Origin: Agrostemma githago
Taxonomy: Eukaryota > Streptophyta > Magnoliopsida > Caryophyllales > Caryophyllaceae
Assembly: GCA_958450325.1 (NCBI GenBank)
Contig: OY288243.1
Coordinates: 32,350,844-32,414,843 of the forward strand
Length of the DNA: 64,000 nucleotides
Reading direction: 5' to 3'
Shown: positions 1-10,944 of the stretch, in pieces
Position numbering within the stretch: the stretch's first letter is position 1
How the letters are laid out: every line of letters begins with the position of its first letter
The notes under the pieces: model-generated
Seen by the model: the letters and a program-made list of their open reading frames with translations, nothing else
The model's database searches: none
What the model was told of the DNA's origin: nothing
Program-made: the position numbers and the translations under genes

Positions 1-45
1 CTTTTCAATGTCTACTATGGGCAGAGCACAAAAATCAAATATTGC

Positions 46-57
46 TCTATAGGGGGA
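46..57 (+). promoter_or_regulatory. RNA polymerase I promoter-like box, copy 1
   Basis: Reads CTCTATAGGGGGA, close to the plant Pol I initiator consensus TATA(R)TA(N)GGGGG. It lies in the first of two spacer units 612 bp apart. It may be a spacer promoter, with copy 2 as the gene promoter. Confidence 0.6.
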
Positions 58-657
58 GCAGCTGCCTGAGGGTGGGTTAGGCGGGTGACCGGTCACCCTA
101 GGGTGATCGGTCATGGTCAGGCTAAGGTAGGCCCGGGAGCGGTACCGCTCTCCGGGCCGGCGATCAGTGGGCCCCGTCGACGGTCGCGGGCCCCAGTTGG
201 GTCTTACGGATCTAGTAGGAGCGTCCCAATGTGCGCATCTAATGATCAAAAGACGCAGGCGCGGGTGCGGGCACTTGGGCACTTGGGGCACTTGGGACGC
301 TTGGGACGCTTGGGCGTAAATCGGGACCCGGGCCCCGGCCCGCATCGGGAGGTGGGTCCTACGGATCTAGTAGGAGCGTCCCAAGCGTGCATATCTAATG
401 ATAGAAAGACGCGGGCCCGGGTGCGGGCGCTTGGGCGTAAATCGGGACTCGGGCCCCGGCCCGCATCGGGACCGTGGGCGAGTCGGGCGCATGCCGGGAG
501 CGCACCTTGGGCTAGCCTAGGGCGCCATGAGCGTGGCCATGGGAAGGTGATCGGTCATGGCATTAGGGTGATCGGTCATTTGGGGCACCCCAATTTCATA
601 TCGTGATTCTCACTTTTGAATGTCTACTGTGGGCAGAGCACAAAAATCAAATATTGC

Positions 658-670
658 TCTATAAGGGGGA
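658..670 (+). promoter_or_regulatory. RNA polymerase I promoter-like box, copy 2
   Basis: Reads TCTATAAGGGGGA, a slightly better match to the plant Pol I consensus than copy 1. It is the last such box before the putative 5' ETS, so it is the better candidate for the gene promoter. Confidence 0.6.
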
Positions 671-970
671 GCAGCTGCCTGAGGGTGGGTTAGGCGGATG
701 ACCGGTCACCCTAGGTTGATCGGTCAGGGTTAGGCTAAGGTGAAGGATGGGTGCTCCCCCCCACCCGACTAGGCGCGGCATGGGTACCACCTTTCTGGCC
801 GGTGATTTGTGGGCCGCGTCGACAGTCGGGGGCCCCGGGATGGCGGGGTCGTATGGATCTAGGAGAACGGACGGAGGGGTGGTGTCCTCCGGAGTGGCGA
901 GTCCCGATAAAGTTGAGCAAGGTGGCGTTGGTCTGTCCGGTGGCCTCGTGAGATGGGTTGTGAGGGTTTG

Positions 971-1652
971 AGTCTTGATCGATGTCCCGATTGGGTATTC
1001 GGTACGGCCTACGTAACGTCCGAAAAGCCGGTCTTCCGGTAACTACGGTGGTAGGCGGCGACGAAAATCTCGAGCTTCTCGAAAAACGGGGTAGCGTGTA
1101 AATCGACCTCGATGTAGCAACAGTATCGTTGGCCTGCTATGCTGAGTGAGGACCTTGGGAATCGTTTTCATTTTTTTTTAAATGATCTCCCTTGGAACAA
1201 CACTTCTCTGAACGGGTTTGCTTTACGTCGGTGACGAGAGAGAGGCGTGTCCCGCTGTTTGATGGGCTTGTGTCTTGTGTTCACCGTGTGGTGTGTTGCA
1301 GGGGATTGAGTCTTTGATCGTTGTCCCGATTGGGTATGCGGTACGGTCTACGTAACGTCCGAAAAGCCGGTCTTCCGGTTACTACGGTGGTGGACGGTGA
1401 CGAAATCCCCGAGCTTCTCGGACCACGGGCAGGTTGGCAAGGGATGAGTCCTCGAGCTTATTAAATCTGACACCCGGGCTTCCGGGATATCCGGTTTAGA
1501 CGGGACGAAATCTTGAGCCGGCCGGAACACGGGGGGGTTGTAAGAGACGAGTCTTGATCGTTGACCCGATTGGGTATGCGGTACGTCCTACGTAACGTCC
1601 GGAAAGCCGATCTTTCGGTTACTACGGTGGTAGACGGCGATGAGTCTCGAGC
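971..1652 (+). repeat. Three dispersed ~100-bp ETS-type subrepeats
   Basis: Copies at about 971-1070, 1308-1412 and 1549-1652 share CCCGATTGGGTATGCGGTAC and GTAACGTCC, then a CGGTCTTCCGGTTACTACGG-like stretch. Spacing is 240-340 bp. They probably lie in the transcribed spacer downstream of the second promoter box. Confidence 0.8.
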
Positions 1653-1662
1653 TTCCCCTCCC

Positions 1663-1998
1663 CACCTTCGATGTGATGTATCCGAGCGAGTTTGTTGCCT
1701 TTGAGTGGTTCTCCTACATCCCTTAATAAAATCCGGCCAAGTGTCCCTAATCCGAAGTCCCTTAAGGAGAGGCGTTACCCCGTCTCATTTCGTGCCTAGT
1801 TGTGCTTTGGTGGGGTGTGCTCTCCTCGCCCACCTTCGATGTGATGTATCCGAGCGAGTTTGTTGCCTTCGAGTGGTTCTCCTACATCCCTTAATAAAAT
1901 CCAGCCAAATGTCCCTAATCCGAAGTCCCTTAAGGAGAGGCGTTACCCCGTCTCATTTCGTGCCTAGTTGTGCTTTGGTGAGGTGTGCTCTCCTCGCC
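1663..1998 (+). repeat. 168-bp tandem duplication in the spacer
   Basis: Two nearly identical units, 1663-1830 and 1831-1998, both begin CACCTTCGATGTGATGTATC and end in CTCTCCTCGCC. Only a handful of base changes separate them. Confidence 0.9.
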
Positions 1999-2280
1999 CA
2001 TGGGGCTATTATTAGGCTCGTGGATCGAGAGAAATCAGCCCTTCATAGCATTTTGCAAATTGCGTGAGCGATGTTCGGGTTGCTTCGGTTGGCGGGCTCT
2101 TTGCTTGTGTGGTGAACCGTTGACCGACGTCTAGTTCAGGGTGTGCTTCATGTGCGTAGTTGGCCTTGTGCAAACATGGTTTGCTGCGTTGTGTGCCCTT
2201 TCTTTTACGGCATTGTGAGGGTCCCTAATTGTGTCGCTTCGCTGGGCGTCCCCTCGGGGGTGTTTAGCGAACAATTGTGG

Positions 2281-5200
2281 ATGTCAGTTTACTGACAGCA
2301 GCAGTGGAGAAAGAAAAGGAGAAAAGCACCCCTCTCCTCAATCAAACTCTCACCTCTTACTAGTACTCTCACCCCTTACCACTTAATTAATGCTCTCTTA
2401 TCTCTCTCATCTTCATCTTCATCTATCAAAAAAAAAAAGCATCACCATCTTCAACATTCAACAAAAAAAAATCCGCATCTTCAAAATTCATTCATTCAAC
2501 AAAAAAAAAAGTTTCCTTATCTTCAAGCTTCATTCATCCAACAAAAAATAAGAACAACTTCATCTTCAAGCTAGATGAATGACGGAAGTTTGATGAATAT
2601 CTTCATCTTTATCCTATCATCATAAAAATCCGCATCTTCAAAATTCATTCATTCAACAAAAAAAAGTTTTATAGTCACACTCATTATGTTGTATAGTCAC
2701 ACTCATTATGTTTTATAGTCACACTCATTATGTTGTAGAATCACGCAACTGTACACCCATTGTAGTCACATATTCAGTTGTATAGTCACACTCATTATGT
2801 TGTATAGTCACACTCGCTATGTTGTAGAATCACGCAGCTGTAGAATACCTTGGGATTAAGGTATCATTCATTTAATCATCTTCATATTCATGCTTGTTTT
2901 ATATTTTATACTTTTTTGTATTTATAAAATTATTCATCTTCATTATCAAAAAAAAAGTTGAATATGGATGAATGGACGACTGTGACTTTCCTCAGTAACG
3001 GCATTCTAAAAAAACGAAAGTATTAATCACATACAAAAGTATTTAGACATTCATTAAATATTCAACCTCCATTCATGTTGATTTCTTTTATAGTTGATTT
3101 CATGTTTGTAAGACGCATTTAAAATTTTACTTAAAAAAAAGAACAACTCATTTTGTGCGTAAAGTTCCTGCAGAATTGCAAGGTCACACACTTTCAGTTG
3201 TATAGTCACACTCATTATGCTGTATAGTCACACTCATTATGTTGACGTTTGACATTACGCACAAAATGAGTGTGATTCTACAACTTAATGAGTGTGATTC
3301 TACTGCATGACGAGTGTGACTATACAAAATGAAAAACCAAAATCGTGTGTGACTATACAACATAGCGAGTGTGACTATACAACAAGGCGAATGTGACTAT
3401 ACAAATACGACCACTTTTGGCTACAAACCAATTGGTGCACAGCTGCGTGGTTTTAAAGGTGAAAGGATAAACGATTTTGCTATAGATCTCGCGTGATTAA
3501 TTATGAAACTAGAAAATAGCGATGGAAATATATTTACATTAGAAAAAGACCATCCTTTACCTATAAGACGTCAAACATAAAAACATTCTAACCCACCCAA
3601 CATCCTTTACATATAGTACGTTCATCCTAAAGCAAATATTTTATCCCATATAAACACTCAAGAGCTTAAAGATAGTCTCCGATACGTGCGCAATAATACG
3701 TTGTCCAATTACGTGGTCGGTCACTGTATCTTCCACGACCTTCTTCTTCCCACCGCCCCATTTACCGGCCATTTCACTGCGACAAAACACACAATCAATC
3801 TAAATCACACAACACAACTGAGTATGTGACTACAATGACTGTACAACTGCATGATTGTACAGCATAATAAGTGTGACTGTACAACTTTAACTGTGTGACT
3901 GTACAACATAAACTGTGTGATCCTACAACATAATGACTGTGATCCTACAACATAACAAGTATGACTATACAACTTCAACTGTGTGACTATACAACATAAT
4001 CTCTGTGACTATACAACTAAATTATACTCGCACTTATTTATACTTCAATCATCATTAGCAAAGATGATTACATACACTAATCACTGCAAGAATTTGTGTG
4101 ATTCTACAATATAATGAGTGTGACTATACAACATCAACTGTTTGACTATACAACCTAAAGTCTGTGTGATTGTACAACATAATGAATGTGACTATACAAC
4201 TTTAACTGTGTGACTATACAACATAAACGGTGTGATCTACAAAACTAAAGTTCGTGACTACAAAACCTAAAGTCTGTACAACCTAAAGTCTGTGACTACA
4301 AAACTGAAACCGTAAAATGGAAAATAAAAGCCATACAGTTAATTATACTTCAATCATCATTAGCAAAGTCACATTCATAATTAGAAAGATGATTATACAT
4401 ACGAATCAGAGCAAATTATTTAAACATTCATTAAATATTCAACCTCCATTCATCCATATTCAACCTTCATTTTTTTTGGATAATGAAGATGAATAATTTT
4501 TTAAATACCAAAAAAAGAAGGTATGAAAAATAAAACAAGCATGAAGATGAAGATGATTCAACGAATGATACCTTAATCCCAAGGTATTCTACAGGTGCGT
4601 GATTCTACAATATAGCGAGTGTGACTATAAAGCATAATGAGTATGACTATGCAACTGAATATGTGACTACAATGAGTGTACAGCTGCGTGATTCTACAAC
4701 ATAATGAGTGTGACTATACAGCATAATGAGTGTGACTTTGCAATTCAGCAAGAACATTACGCACTAAATGACTTGTTCATCTTCATCCTCATCTTCAAGC
4801 TCCATTCATCCCACAAAAAAAGAACAACTTCATCTTCAAACTTCATCTTAAAGATGAAGTTGTTCTTTTTTTTAGATAATGAAGATGAATAATTTTATAA
4901 ATACCAAAAAAAGAAGGTATGAAAAATAAAAGAAGCTTGAAGAAGATGAAGATGATCGAAGATGAAGATGAAGATGAAGATGAAGATGAAGATGAAAAAA
5001 TGAAGATGATCAAAGTTTATGCATAAACATACGTACCTTGGTATAATTATCCGTCATGTTGGGTTAAAAACGGAGTATGATCGGAGTTGTTGATGGAGTA
5101 TGGTCGGAGTTATTAATGGAGCTTATTTGATGAGGTTTTGTTAGAGAGAAATGAATTGATTTTGGGAAATGAATTGAAAAGGAGATGGGAAGGGTAATAG

Positions 5201-5285
5201 ATGGGAGAGAGAGTAGAGGAGGGAAGTAATGAAGTGATTAGTGATGGTTGATGGCTGATGGCTGCAGCATGTCAGTCCTTTTTTT
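2281..5285. repeat. Large imperfect inverted repeat (foldback-type element) built from a 20-bp unit
   Basis: The unit TGTATAGTCACACTCATTAT appears many times in this orientation at about 2665-3245 and in the opposite orientation (GAGTGTGACTATACA) from about 3255 to 4740. Flanking arms also pair: the stretch around 2840-2960 (poly-A, then a CTTCATTATC-like end) is the inverse of about 4460-4610. TCTTCATC/GATGAAGA runs at 2408 and 4947-5000 also pair. The outer ends (ACTGACAGCAGCAG near 2290; CTGCAGCATGTCAGT near 5262-5276) look like degraded terminal repeats. No transposase is visible. A non-autonomous Mutator-like or foldback element is the best guess. Confidence 0.55.
3641..3772 (-). CDS. 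Small uncharacterised ORF in the foldback loop, 43 aa
   Basis: Reading from ATG at 3772 gives MAGKWGGGKKKVVED and then a short tail ending in LLSVYMG before a TAA. The start is basic (KKK). I do not recognise a family. The surrounding repeats are AT-rich, whereas this stretch has more balanced composition, so it may be a captured exon piece. It may also be chance. Confidence 0.2.
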   Translation of the reverse strand: MAGKWGGGKKKVVEDTVTDHVIGQRIIAHVSETIFKLLSVYMG

Positions 5286-5400
5286 TTTATAATTGAACCC
5301 CATCCATCCACCATCCATCTTAAGATGAATGGATGGAGGGGATCAACACTAAGCAACTCTTGGAGAGTTGCTAACTCCCCTGATCCCCCCCTCTCTCTCT

Positions 5401-5434
<34 letters not shown>

Positions 5435-5482
5435 ATACATATACATATTATATATATATATACATATACATATATATATATA
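5401..5482. repeat. (TA)n/(TATACA)n microsatellite
   Basis: Alternating TA with periodic C substitutions. Six-frame ORFs through it are low-complexity artefacts. It abuts the left side of the LTR fragment that follows. Confidence 0.9.
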
Positions 5483-6350
5483 AACGGAGTAGAAAGAAGA
5501 GAGAAAGAGATGTCGGGTTTGAATATTATACCCTTAACCTACATGCTTTTGCTTCTCGGAATAGGGCTCGTCAAATGGTGGCAAAGTCACGGGAGCGTCG
5601 AGATATGTAAGAGAGTTATGGTGTGTGTGGTTTGTAGAGAGGATTGCTTTTTTGTTTTTACAAGTTTTGATCTCGATATGTGTGTAAATGTGTGTGTAGG
5701 ATTGATGTCGAGATGATGAATGCTTAAAGGTGAAATGATGGCTAAAAATGTGAGGGTTTTTGAAGTAGTAATGGCAAAAGTTGTGTTTATGTTGTGGGTT
5801 TTTGTGAGGGATTTTTTAAGTTGTATTTATAGGAAAAATACCCCGGTTTGGGGTCACTCGATCGAGTGGTGTAAGTGCACTCGATCGAGTGCCTGGTTCA
5901 AGGCTGGTTCAGCCGGTTCATGGTCATACTCGACCGAGTGAGTGTGATCCACTCGATCGAGTGGGTCAAACTGGTTGGAGGATAAATAGGGGAAGATTTG
6001 TTGACTATTTTGAATTGATCTTGGTTGTTGGGCTACTTCTAGAAGCCCCTTTTGGCTGTTTTATGTACCGGATTCGTCTTTGACCGGGTTTTGACCCGGT
6101 CACTAAAAGACGGTTTTATTTCCGGTGCCGGTTTTGACCCAAGTTAGTCTCATTTTATTGGAAACGGCCCACTGGGCCTGAATTTGAGGTCGGTTTTTGT
6201 GATATTTGTACTCCGCTAAAAGCCCATACCAGACATTACTGATTCCGAGCCCATATTCGAGCGCATTAAAGCACGTTTGCGTCCGATCATCATCGGGTGT
6301 TTTTTTGGAAACTGCTATAGACACCTAGCGGCCAAATGCGGATGTCTACA
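5480..6350 (-). mobile_element. Truncated Tat/Ogre-type LTR (solo or broken)
   Basis: From about 6075 to 6350 the sequence is clearly homologous to the ends of the two LTRs at 53030-53308 and 60170-60441: the shared blocks include GGAAACGGCCCACTGG and CCGATCATCATCGGGTG, and all three end in a G-rich stretch then TGTCTACA or TGTCCACA. Around 5525-5600 it also matches the LTR interior (CCTACATGNTTTTGNNTCTCGG type). The other end is missing and merges into the TA microsatellite. Its middle holds perfect CACTCGATCGAGTG palindromes absent from the other family members. Divergence shows it is an older, separate insertion. Orientation is inferred from the PBS of the complete copy. Confidence 0.65.
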
Positions 6351-6547
6351 AATATATTGTATTTTCATCTATTTAGTCTTAAAGATTAATCAAAGTTAAT
6401 ATTAAATATAGCATTAAGAACATAGTATAACTTTTAATATATATATATATATATATATATAAATTCATGGAGAGATGATAAAAAGGCATTTGGGAGTTTG
6501 TATTCACATTTCGATTGCTTTACTTCATGAATATGACCACCAATTTT

Positions 6548-7041
6548 CAGTGGCGGACCTAGAAATTTTTGCCTAGGGGGGCACAAAAAAAAATTCGACA
6601 TTTTAAGTTATAACTACTCCACATTTTACACTATTATTTTCTCTATAAATTAATCCATATTTTACACTATTATTTTCTTTATAATACTTGAAAGTTTTGA
6701 AAAAATAGTTTAGATATAATACAAATCGTCCAATAATATGTAACATGAAGTAGAAGGTGGTAAAGTTGGTTGCAATAACAATAATTCACGCAAGGGGCTC
6801 GGGTTTGATTCCCTCCATCTACACATTTATTTTTTGAAAAGCTACAAAATAATTTAACTAATAAAATGTCATTACAAAGGATCGAGCCCCTAACCTCTTG
6901 ATCACAAGCCAAACGACCAAACCAATTCATCAACACCCATCAAACTGTTATTTTGAATGGTTTAAATCTATTTGTTTCAAAAATTGTCGGGGGGGCCCGC
7001 CCCCCCCCCCCCCCCCCCCCCCTCCTCTAGGTCCGCCCCTG
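6548..7041. mobile_element. hAT-like non-autonomous element (MITE), 494 bp
   Basis: Terminal inverted repeats CAGTGGCGGACCTAG (left) and CTAGGTCCGCCCCTG (right) are flanked by a perfect 8-bp duplication CCAATTTT at 6540-6547 and 7042-7049. The 8-bp TSD and CAG...CTG ends are diagnostic of hAT. No transposase is present. A run of about 23 C bases sits just inside the right end (7000-7022). Two internal stretches (GGGTTTGATTCC near 6799 and, on the other strand, GGGCTCGATCC near 6885) resemble tRNA B boxes. Confidence 0.92.
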
Positions 7042-7049
7042 CCAATTTT

Positions 7050-8031
7050 CAATATATGATAATCCGTTTGAATTATTGTTTTAATTTGCATTATTGTTTG
7101 TGGATTGTAATTTTAGTTCAAAATTTTATCTTCGGGATTTATTTTATTTACCGAAATTATGTGAAGCCAATGACTACATGTTAAATCCATAGTATTTTTT
7201 TCAAGTATAATATTATATTTTTATTGATTTTTATATTAATTATTATGTTTATAGACACGTTTCAAGATAACATTAAACTCTTTGTTTTTCTTATAAGATG
7301 AGTTTATCAAGAATCTGTGCACAAAATTTTCAAACGGATAAACCCGTGAATTTCACGGGTCACATACCCGTGCATCGAATTAGTATGCGGAATTTTTTTT
7401 TTAGTATTTTCGTATCGAATTGTAATACAAAATAGGGTTGCTTACATAATCACTACATCTATGTAAAATGATGCATGCACCAAAGTATAAACAAACAACT
7501 TCATGATAAGTGTAAAATATAAGGATAAAAAAGAAAAATAACAAGGGATATACTCCGTATATAAAACAAGCACAACCATGTACTCTATTAAAACTCAAAC
7601 AAACCATCACCCATCCAACTTTTATCTAATACTTCGTACCAACTTCTAATAAGGCCACAAGTTCTCTGATTGGGAAAAAAATCAATTCAGAATGAATAAA
7701 GAAGAGAGAAAAGGCTCTTCAGCTCACAGCGCACGCGCTTCATGACTTTATCTTCCCTTCCTAATCTATACCTCCATTTTCACCTACAACGGTGAATGCA
7801 AAAATTATTACAGAGCTAACATTTTTGGGGTAATTCGAATTTGTATTTCACCTATTACCAAGTTTTCTAGCTTCATCTTGCAGTCTTATTATAGCTACGT
7901 GTGAAAATGTGTGCGCTCAAAATACCCAATTTCCACCTTATTAGTCTTGAAAAAATAAATAATAGACTTATCAGAAGATGTATACTCATCGAAAAAAACT
8001 CCAAGACAACATATAACTAGCAATGTATGGA
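7050..8031. other. AT-rich sequence without a recognisable gene
   Basis: No convincing coding region. A hairpin CCCGTGA-ATT-TCACGGG at about 7345-7361, followed by CACATACCCGTGCATCG, resembles a Helitron 3' hairpin but no CTAG end follows at the proper distance. Confidence 0.6.
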
Positions 8032-8344
8032 GTATCATTTACTACTTCTTACCATGTCTGGATGCAGCGTAACAAAGCGCGAGTAGATGGAACAATTGTT
8101 AAACCCGAACATGCGGCGAGGCAAATTATGACAGAGATGAGGAATCGGATCAAACTTCAGGCTAAGGACGATATATCCAACGAAGTTTTTATTTATCTCC
8201 GTGGGATAGGTTATACTTGCTAGGGGTTTTCCGTTTTTGCTTGGTCTTGTCTTATAATCGATTGTACAGTATATGCTCCTCATGTAAATTTTTTGGATGA
8301 TACAACCTCTTACATTTCACCAAAAAAAAAGTATCATTTACTAC
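8032..8344 (+). mobile_element. Severely 5'-truncated LINE, 3' tail only
   Basis: A 14-bp perfect duplication GTATCATTTACTAC (8032-8045 and 8331-8344) flanks 285 bp that end in a 9-A tail at 8322-8330. This is the signature of target-primed reverse transcription. The insert begins inside a reading frame (about 8046-8223) containing YHVWMQRNKARVDGTIVKPE and ending GIGYTC before TAG. That is the pattern of the extreme C-terminus downstream of the zf-RVT domain of plant L1-type LINE ORF2. The 3' UTR is about 100 bp. Everything upstream was lost at insertion. Confidence 0.85.
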
Positions 8345-9503
8345 GTCTACCAAATCAACGATCTACGGCCTAAAGAAGCCTACAAAGTCAGTAAAAGTGG
8401 CGAAATTTTGAAAATCTCAAATAAAAACGCGAGAGAAAAACAAAGAAAAAGACAAAGCCACAATTCAAGAAGATTACGTTCTCGAATAAAAGTTCAAAAA
8501 AATATATTTATTAGGTATTATACATTACCTCTTATAGCGTTATATTTATATCTCATTTTCGTCAATAATAATTCTCTTCCATTCTTACAAACACAAAAGG
8601 TTAGCACCCACGCCAATAGCCCATAATTATTAAGTTATCGCTTTAATGTCGAATAGTGCATTACTCCATGTACTGCTTATATATTACGAATTATTGTGAA
8701 AGTATGTAAATAAAGTTACAAATACATGAAATCGATTTTTTTTTATAACTAATTAAAAAATTATTGGACAATGAGGCAAAAAGACGGCACAACGAATTAT
8801 AAAGGGCATAAAATAATATAGACTCGGGCGGTGCACGGGTATGACGACTAGTTATTTGGTTATTGGAAAGGGGATGTAATTTTGTGAATCATTAATATTA
8901 TACTTACATTTTACCAAAAAGAAAAATTTAACCCAAACTTTGTCAAACTCGTTTTTAGAATTTGTAATTTGGATTATGTTGTTCTAAGTTAACATTGGTT
9001 CACTTATTTTATGAAAGCCTCACTTGAAGTAGACGGTTCAAATTTTATCATTTTCATGACTTAATTATTTTCCATCTTTGTTAATTAATGTAATTTGAAG
9101 AATCATGTTGTTACATATTAAGACGTGGCTTAGTTGATTCACACACTTCTCTTCAACTTCTTTACATGCGCAAATGAATTTTTTTGTCCCTTGTGTTTTT
9201 ATAGAGCATACGACTTTGTGTGAGGTCACTCAATAGTTAAGCAACTTGCATCTGAAGATTTATATGGACCAATTTCGATAATAAGTTTCAACTCAAACTC
9301 CTTTCCTTAATTAGTTGAAACATGAGCATTAAAAGGGAATTAAAATTGTTTTGTGATTATTATTTTTACGGATTTTTTTTCTCTTTTCCTCTTTTTTTTC
9401 GTTTCAACGAAAAGCGCACTCAATCGCGTTACAGAAAATCGAGGTGTGATATGTGAGGTGGGACTAGGGACTTAGACTATGTTTATCCCTTGGTGACCTT
9501 CAC
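8345..9503. other. AT-rich spacer without a recognisable gene
   Basis: No supported coding sequence. At 8826-8851 there is a GGTGCACGGGTATGACGACTAG stretch (shown in part as GTGCACGGG, then CTAG at 8848-8851) that resembles a Helitron 3' end but lacks a clean hairpin. Confidence 0.5.
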
Positions 9504-9751
9504 TGATATAGTGCAGGAGCTCTCCTTCAACAATGGCGTCAAGGAGCTCGAGTCCTATACTGGTTCAGCGGATAAGAGATAGAAACAGAGAGAATGTAGA
9601 GAAGAAGAAGAAGAAGAAGAAGTTTGTTATATTCCTTAATGAATTCTGTTACACATTAGCTGTATTTATACTAGTATTGTAATATAACTACTTTTGTAAC
9701 AACCAATTCAATATCAGCTACTTATTTACATATATGACGTGTACTGTAACA
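9504..9751 (-). repeat. 3' LTR of the chromovirus
   Basis: On the minus strand it begins TGTTACAG and ends TATATCA. It carries four or more extra AAG triplets relative to its partner at 14656-14894. Confidence 0.92.
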
Positions 9752-9781
9752 TTCCTTCCTTCTTAAAGAAACAACTTGCCC

Positions 9782-10944
9782 TCAAGTTGCCATTACTGCA
9801 GAAGTGTAGAATTCAGGATATTTCTGTTCAATGGTATCCGCAAACTCCCAAGTCGCTTCAGATTCCGCAAACCCTTCCCATTGAATCAAAAATTGCACCG
9901 CTGCAGAATTTTGCCTTTTTACCTTGAAATGGCCCACCACATCAACTACTTGAAATGGCCCATAAAACTTAGGAGAAAGCTTCTGGTTGCTGCGACTTTG
10001 AATGCTTTCCTGTCTATAAGGCTGCAACTTAAGCCACGCACACCCATTCCCCAATCTCAAAGGATCTTTCAGACCTATGTTTATCAGCCTGTATCTTCAT
10101 CCTCCGCTGAGCTTTAGTCAGCTGTTGCTTCAGTAGTACAATCATTGCATCCCGTCTCTGCATTGTTCTGTCTACACCTTCCACCGTTGTTTCGCCAGGC
10201 AAATATGGTAAATGCAAGGGAGGAGGCTGATTGTAAACCGCTTCATAAGGAGTTAGCTGAATGGAGGTGTGAAAAGAGGTATTGTACCACCATTCCGCAA
10301 GTGGCAGCCACATAGACCACTCCTTGGATTTGATACTACTCATGCACCGCAGGTAAGCTTCAATGCACCTATTAACCACCTCAGTTTGGCCATCGGACTG
10401 CGGATGATAAGCTGATGACAGGTGTAATTCAGTGCTCTGAATCGTAAAGAGAGCCAGCCAAAACTGACTAACAAATATGGCATCTCTATCACTTACTATA
10501 CTCCTTGGCCACCCATACAATTTGAAGACATTATCGAGGTAAACTTAGGCCAACTCTACTGCAGTAAATGGATGAGATAACGCCATGAAATGGCCATACT
10601 TACTTAACCTGTCCACGCCACCACAAGAATAACATCCTTGCCTTGAGACTTTGGAAGCCCAGTGATGAAATCCATTGAAATGTCAAACCATACTTCTTCT
10701 GGGATCGCCAAAGGTTGCAGTTTGTCGGGATAAGGTGCGTTATCATACTTGTTAGCTTGGCACACAGAACACTGTCTAACAAAATGGCTAATGTGCTTAC
10801 TCATGCCCTTCCAAGTAAACAAGGTTTTTTCACCCTTCTAGTTGTTGCATCCCTACTCGAGTGACCACCCTCTGCTGAACTGTGCATCCATTGCATTATT
10901 TGATCTCTTAATGCAGGATTAGCACCCACCAGGATCTTCCCCTT
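9782..10944 (-). pseudogene. Chromovirus integrase and chromodomain, frameshifted
   Basis: Integrase joins element cDNA to the chromosome. In order on the minus strand I see an H..H..C-x2-C zinc region (MHSSAEGGHS near 10870, then RQCSVCQANK near 10755), the first catalytic Asp in ISMDFITGLP, the second in SDRDAIFVSQFW, and the Glu in DGQTEVVNR: a DD35E core. A C-terminal chromodomain follows (FLIQWEGFAESEATWEF), which in this lineage targets chromatin. The frame is broken at several points (about 10600 and 10540) and a piece between GPFQVVDVVG and the chromodomain is missing. A large in-line deletion upstream fuses the RT end directly to the integrase. Confidence 0.88.

Larger units (their letters stand above)
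1..740 (+). repeat. Promoter-bearing spacer repeat, period 612 bp
   Basis: The first ~129 bases recur at 613-740 with a few substitutions. Between them a shorter motif (GGATCTAGTAGGAGCGTCCC) occurs at about 208 and 364, and a GGTGACCGGTCACC palindrome lies just downstream of each promoter box (exact in one, varied in the other). Confidence 0.85.
1..2280 (+). other. Orphan rDNA intergenic spacer and 5' external transcribed spacer fragment
   Basis: GC-rich sequence with nested subrepeats, unlike the AT-rich DNA that follows. It has the usual plan of a plant 18S-25S spacer: duplicated units that each carry a Pol I promoter-like box (TCTATA then GGGGG), then a long region of subrepeats ending in unique T/G-rich sequence at about 2000-2280 that resembles a 5' ETS. 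No 18S start is seen: at about 2281 the sequence switches to unrelated AT-rich repeats. ORFs here are artefacts of GC-rich repeats. The assignment rests on the promoter boxes and architecture, not on an alignment. An unrelated GC-rich satellite is the alternative. Confidence 0.7.

Noticed and set aside
85..606. 173-codon ORF at the left edge
   Set aside because: It lies wholly in GC-rich rDNA spacer repeats and its protein is a repeat translation.
2000..2280. Start of an 18S rRNA gene
   Set aside because: The conserved 18S start (TACCTGGTTGATCCTGCC) is not present; the rDNA-like sequence ends first.
5368..5610. ORF rich in Ile and Tyr
   Set aside because: Translation of the TA microsatellite.
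6799..6890. tRNA B-box-like motifs, possible SINE
   Set aside because: No A box at proper spacing, no A-tail and no separate TSD. They lie inside the hAT-like MITE.
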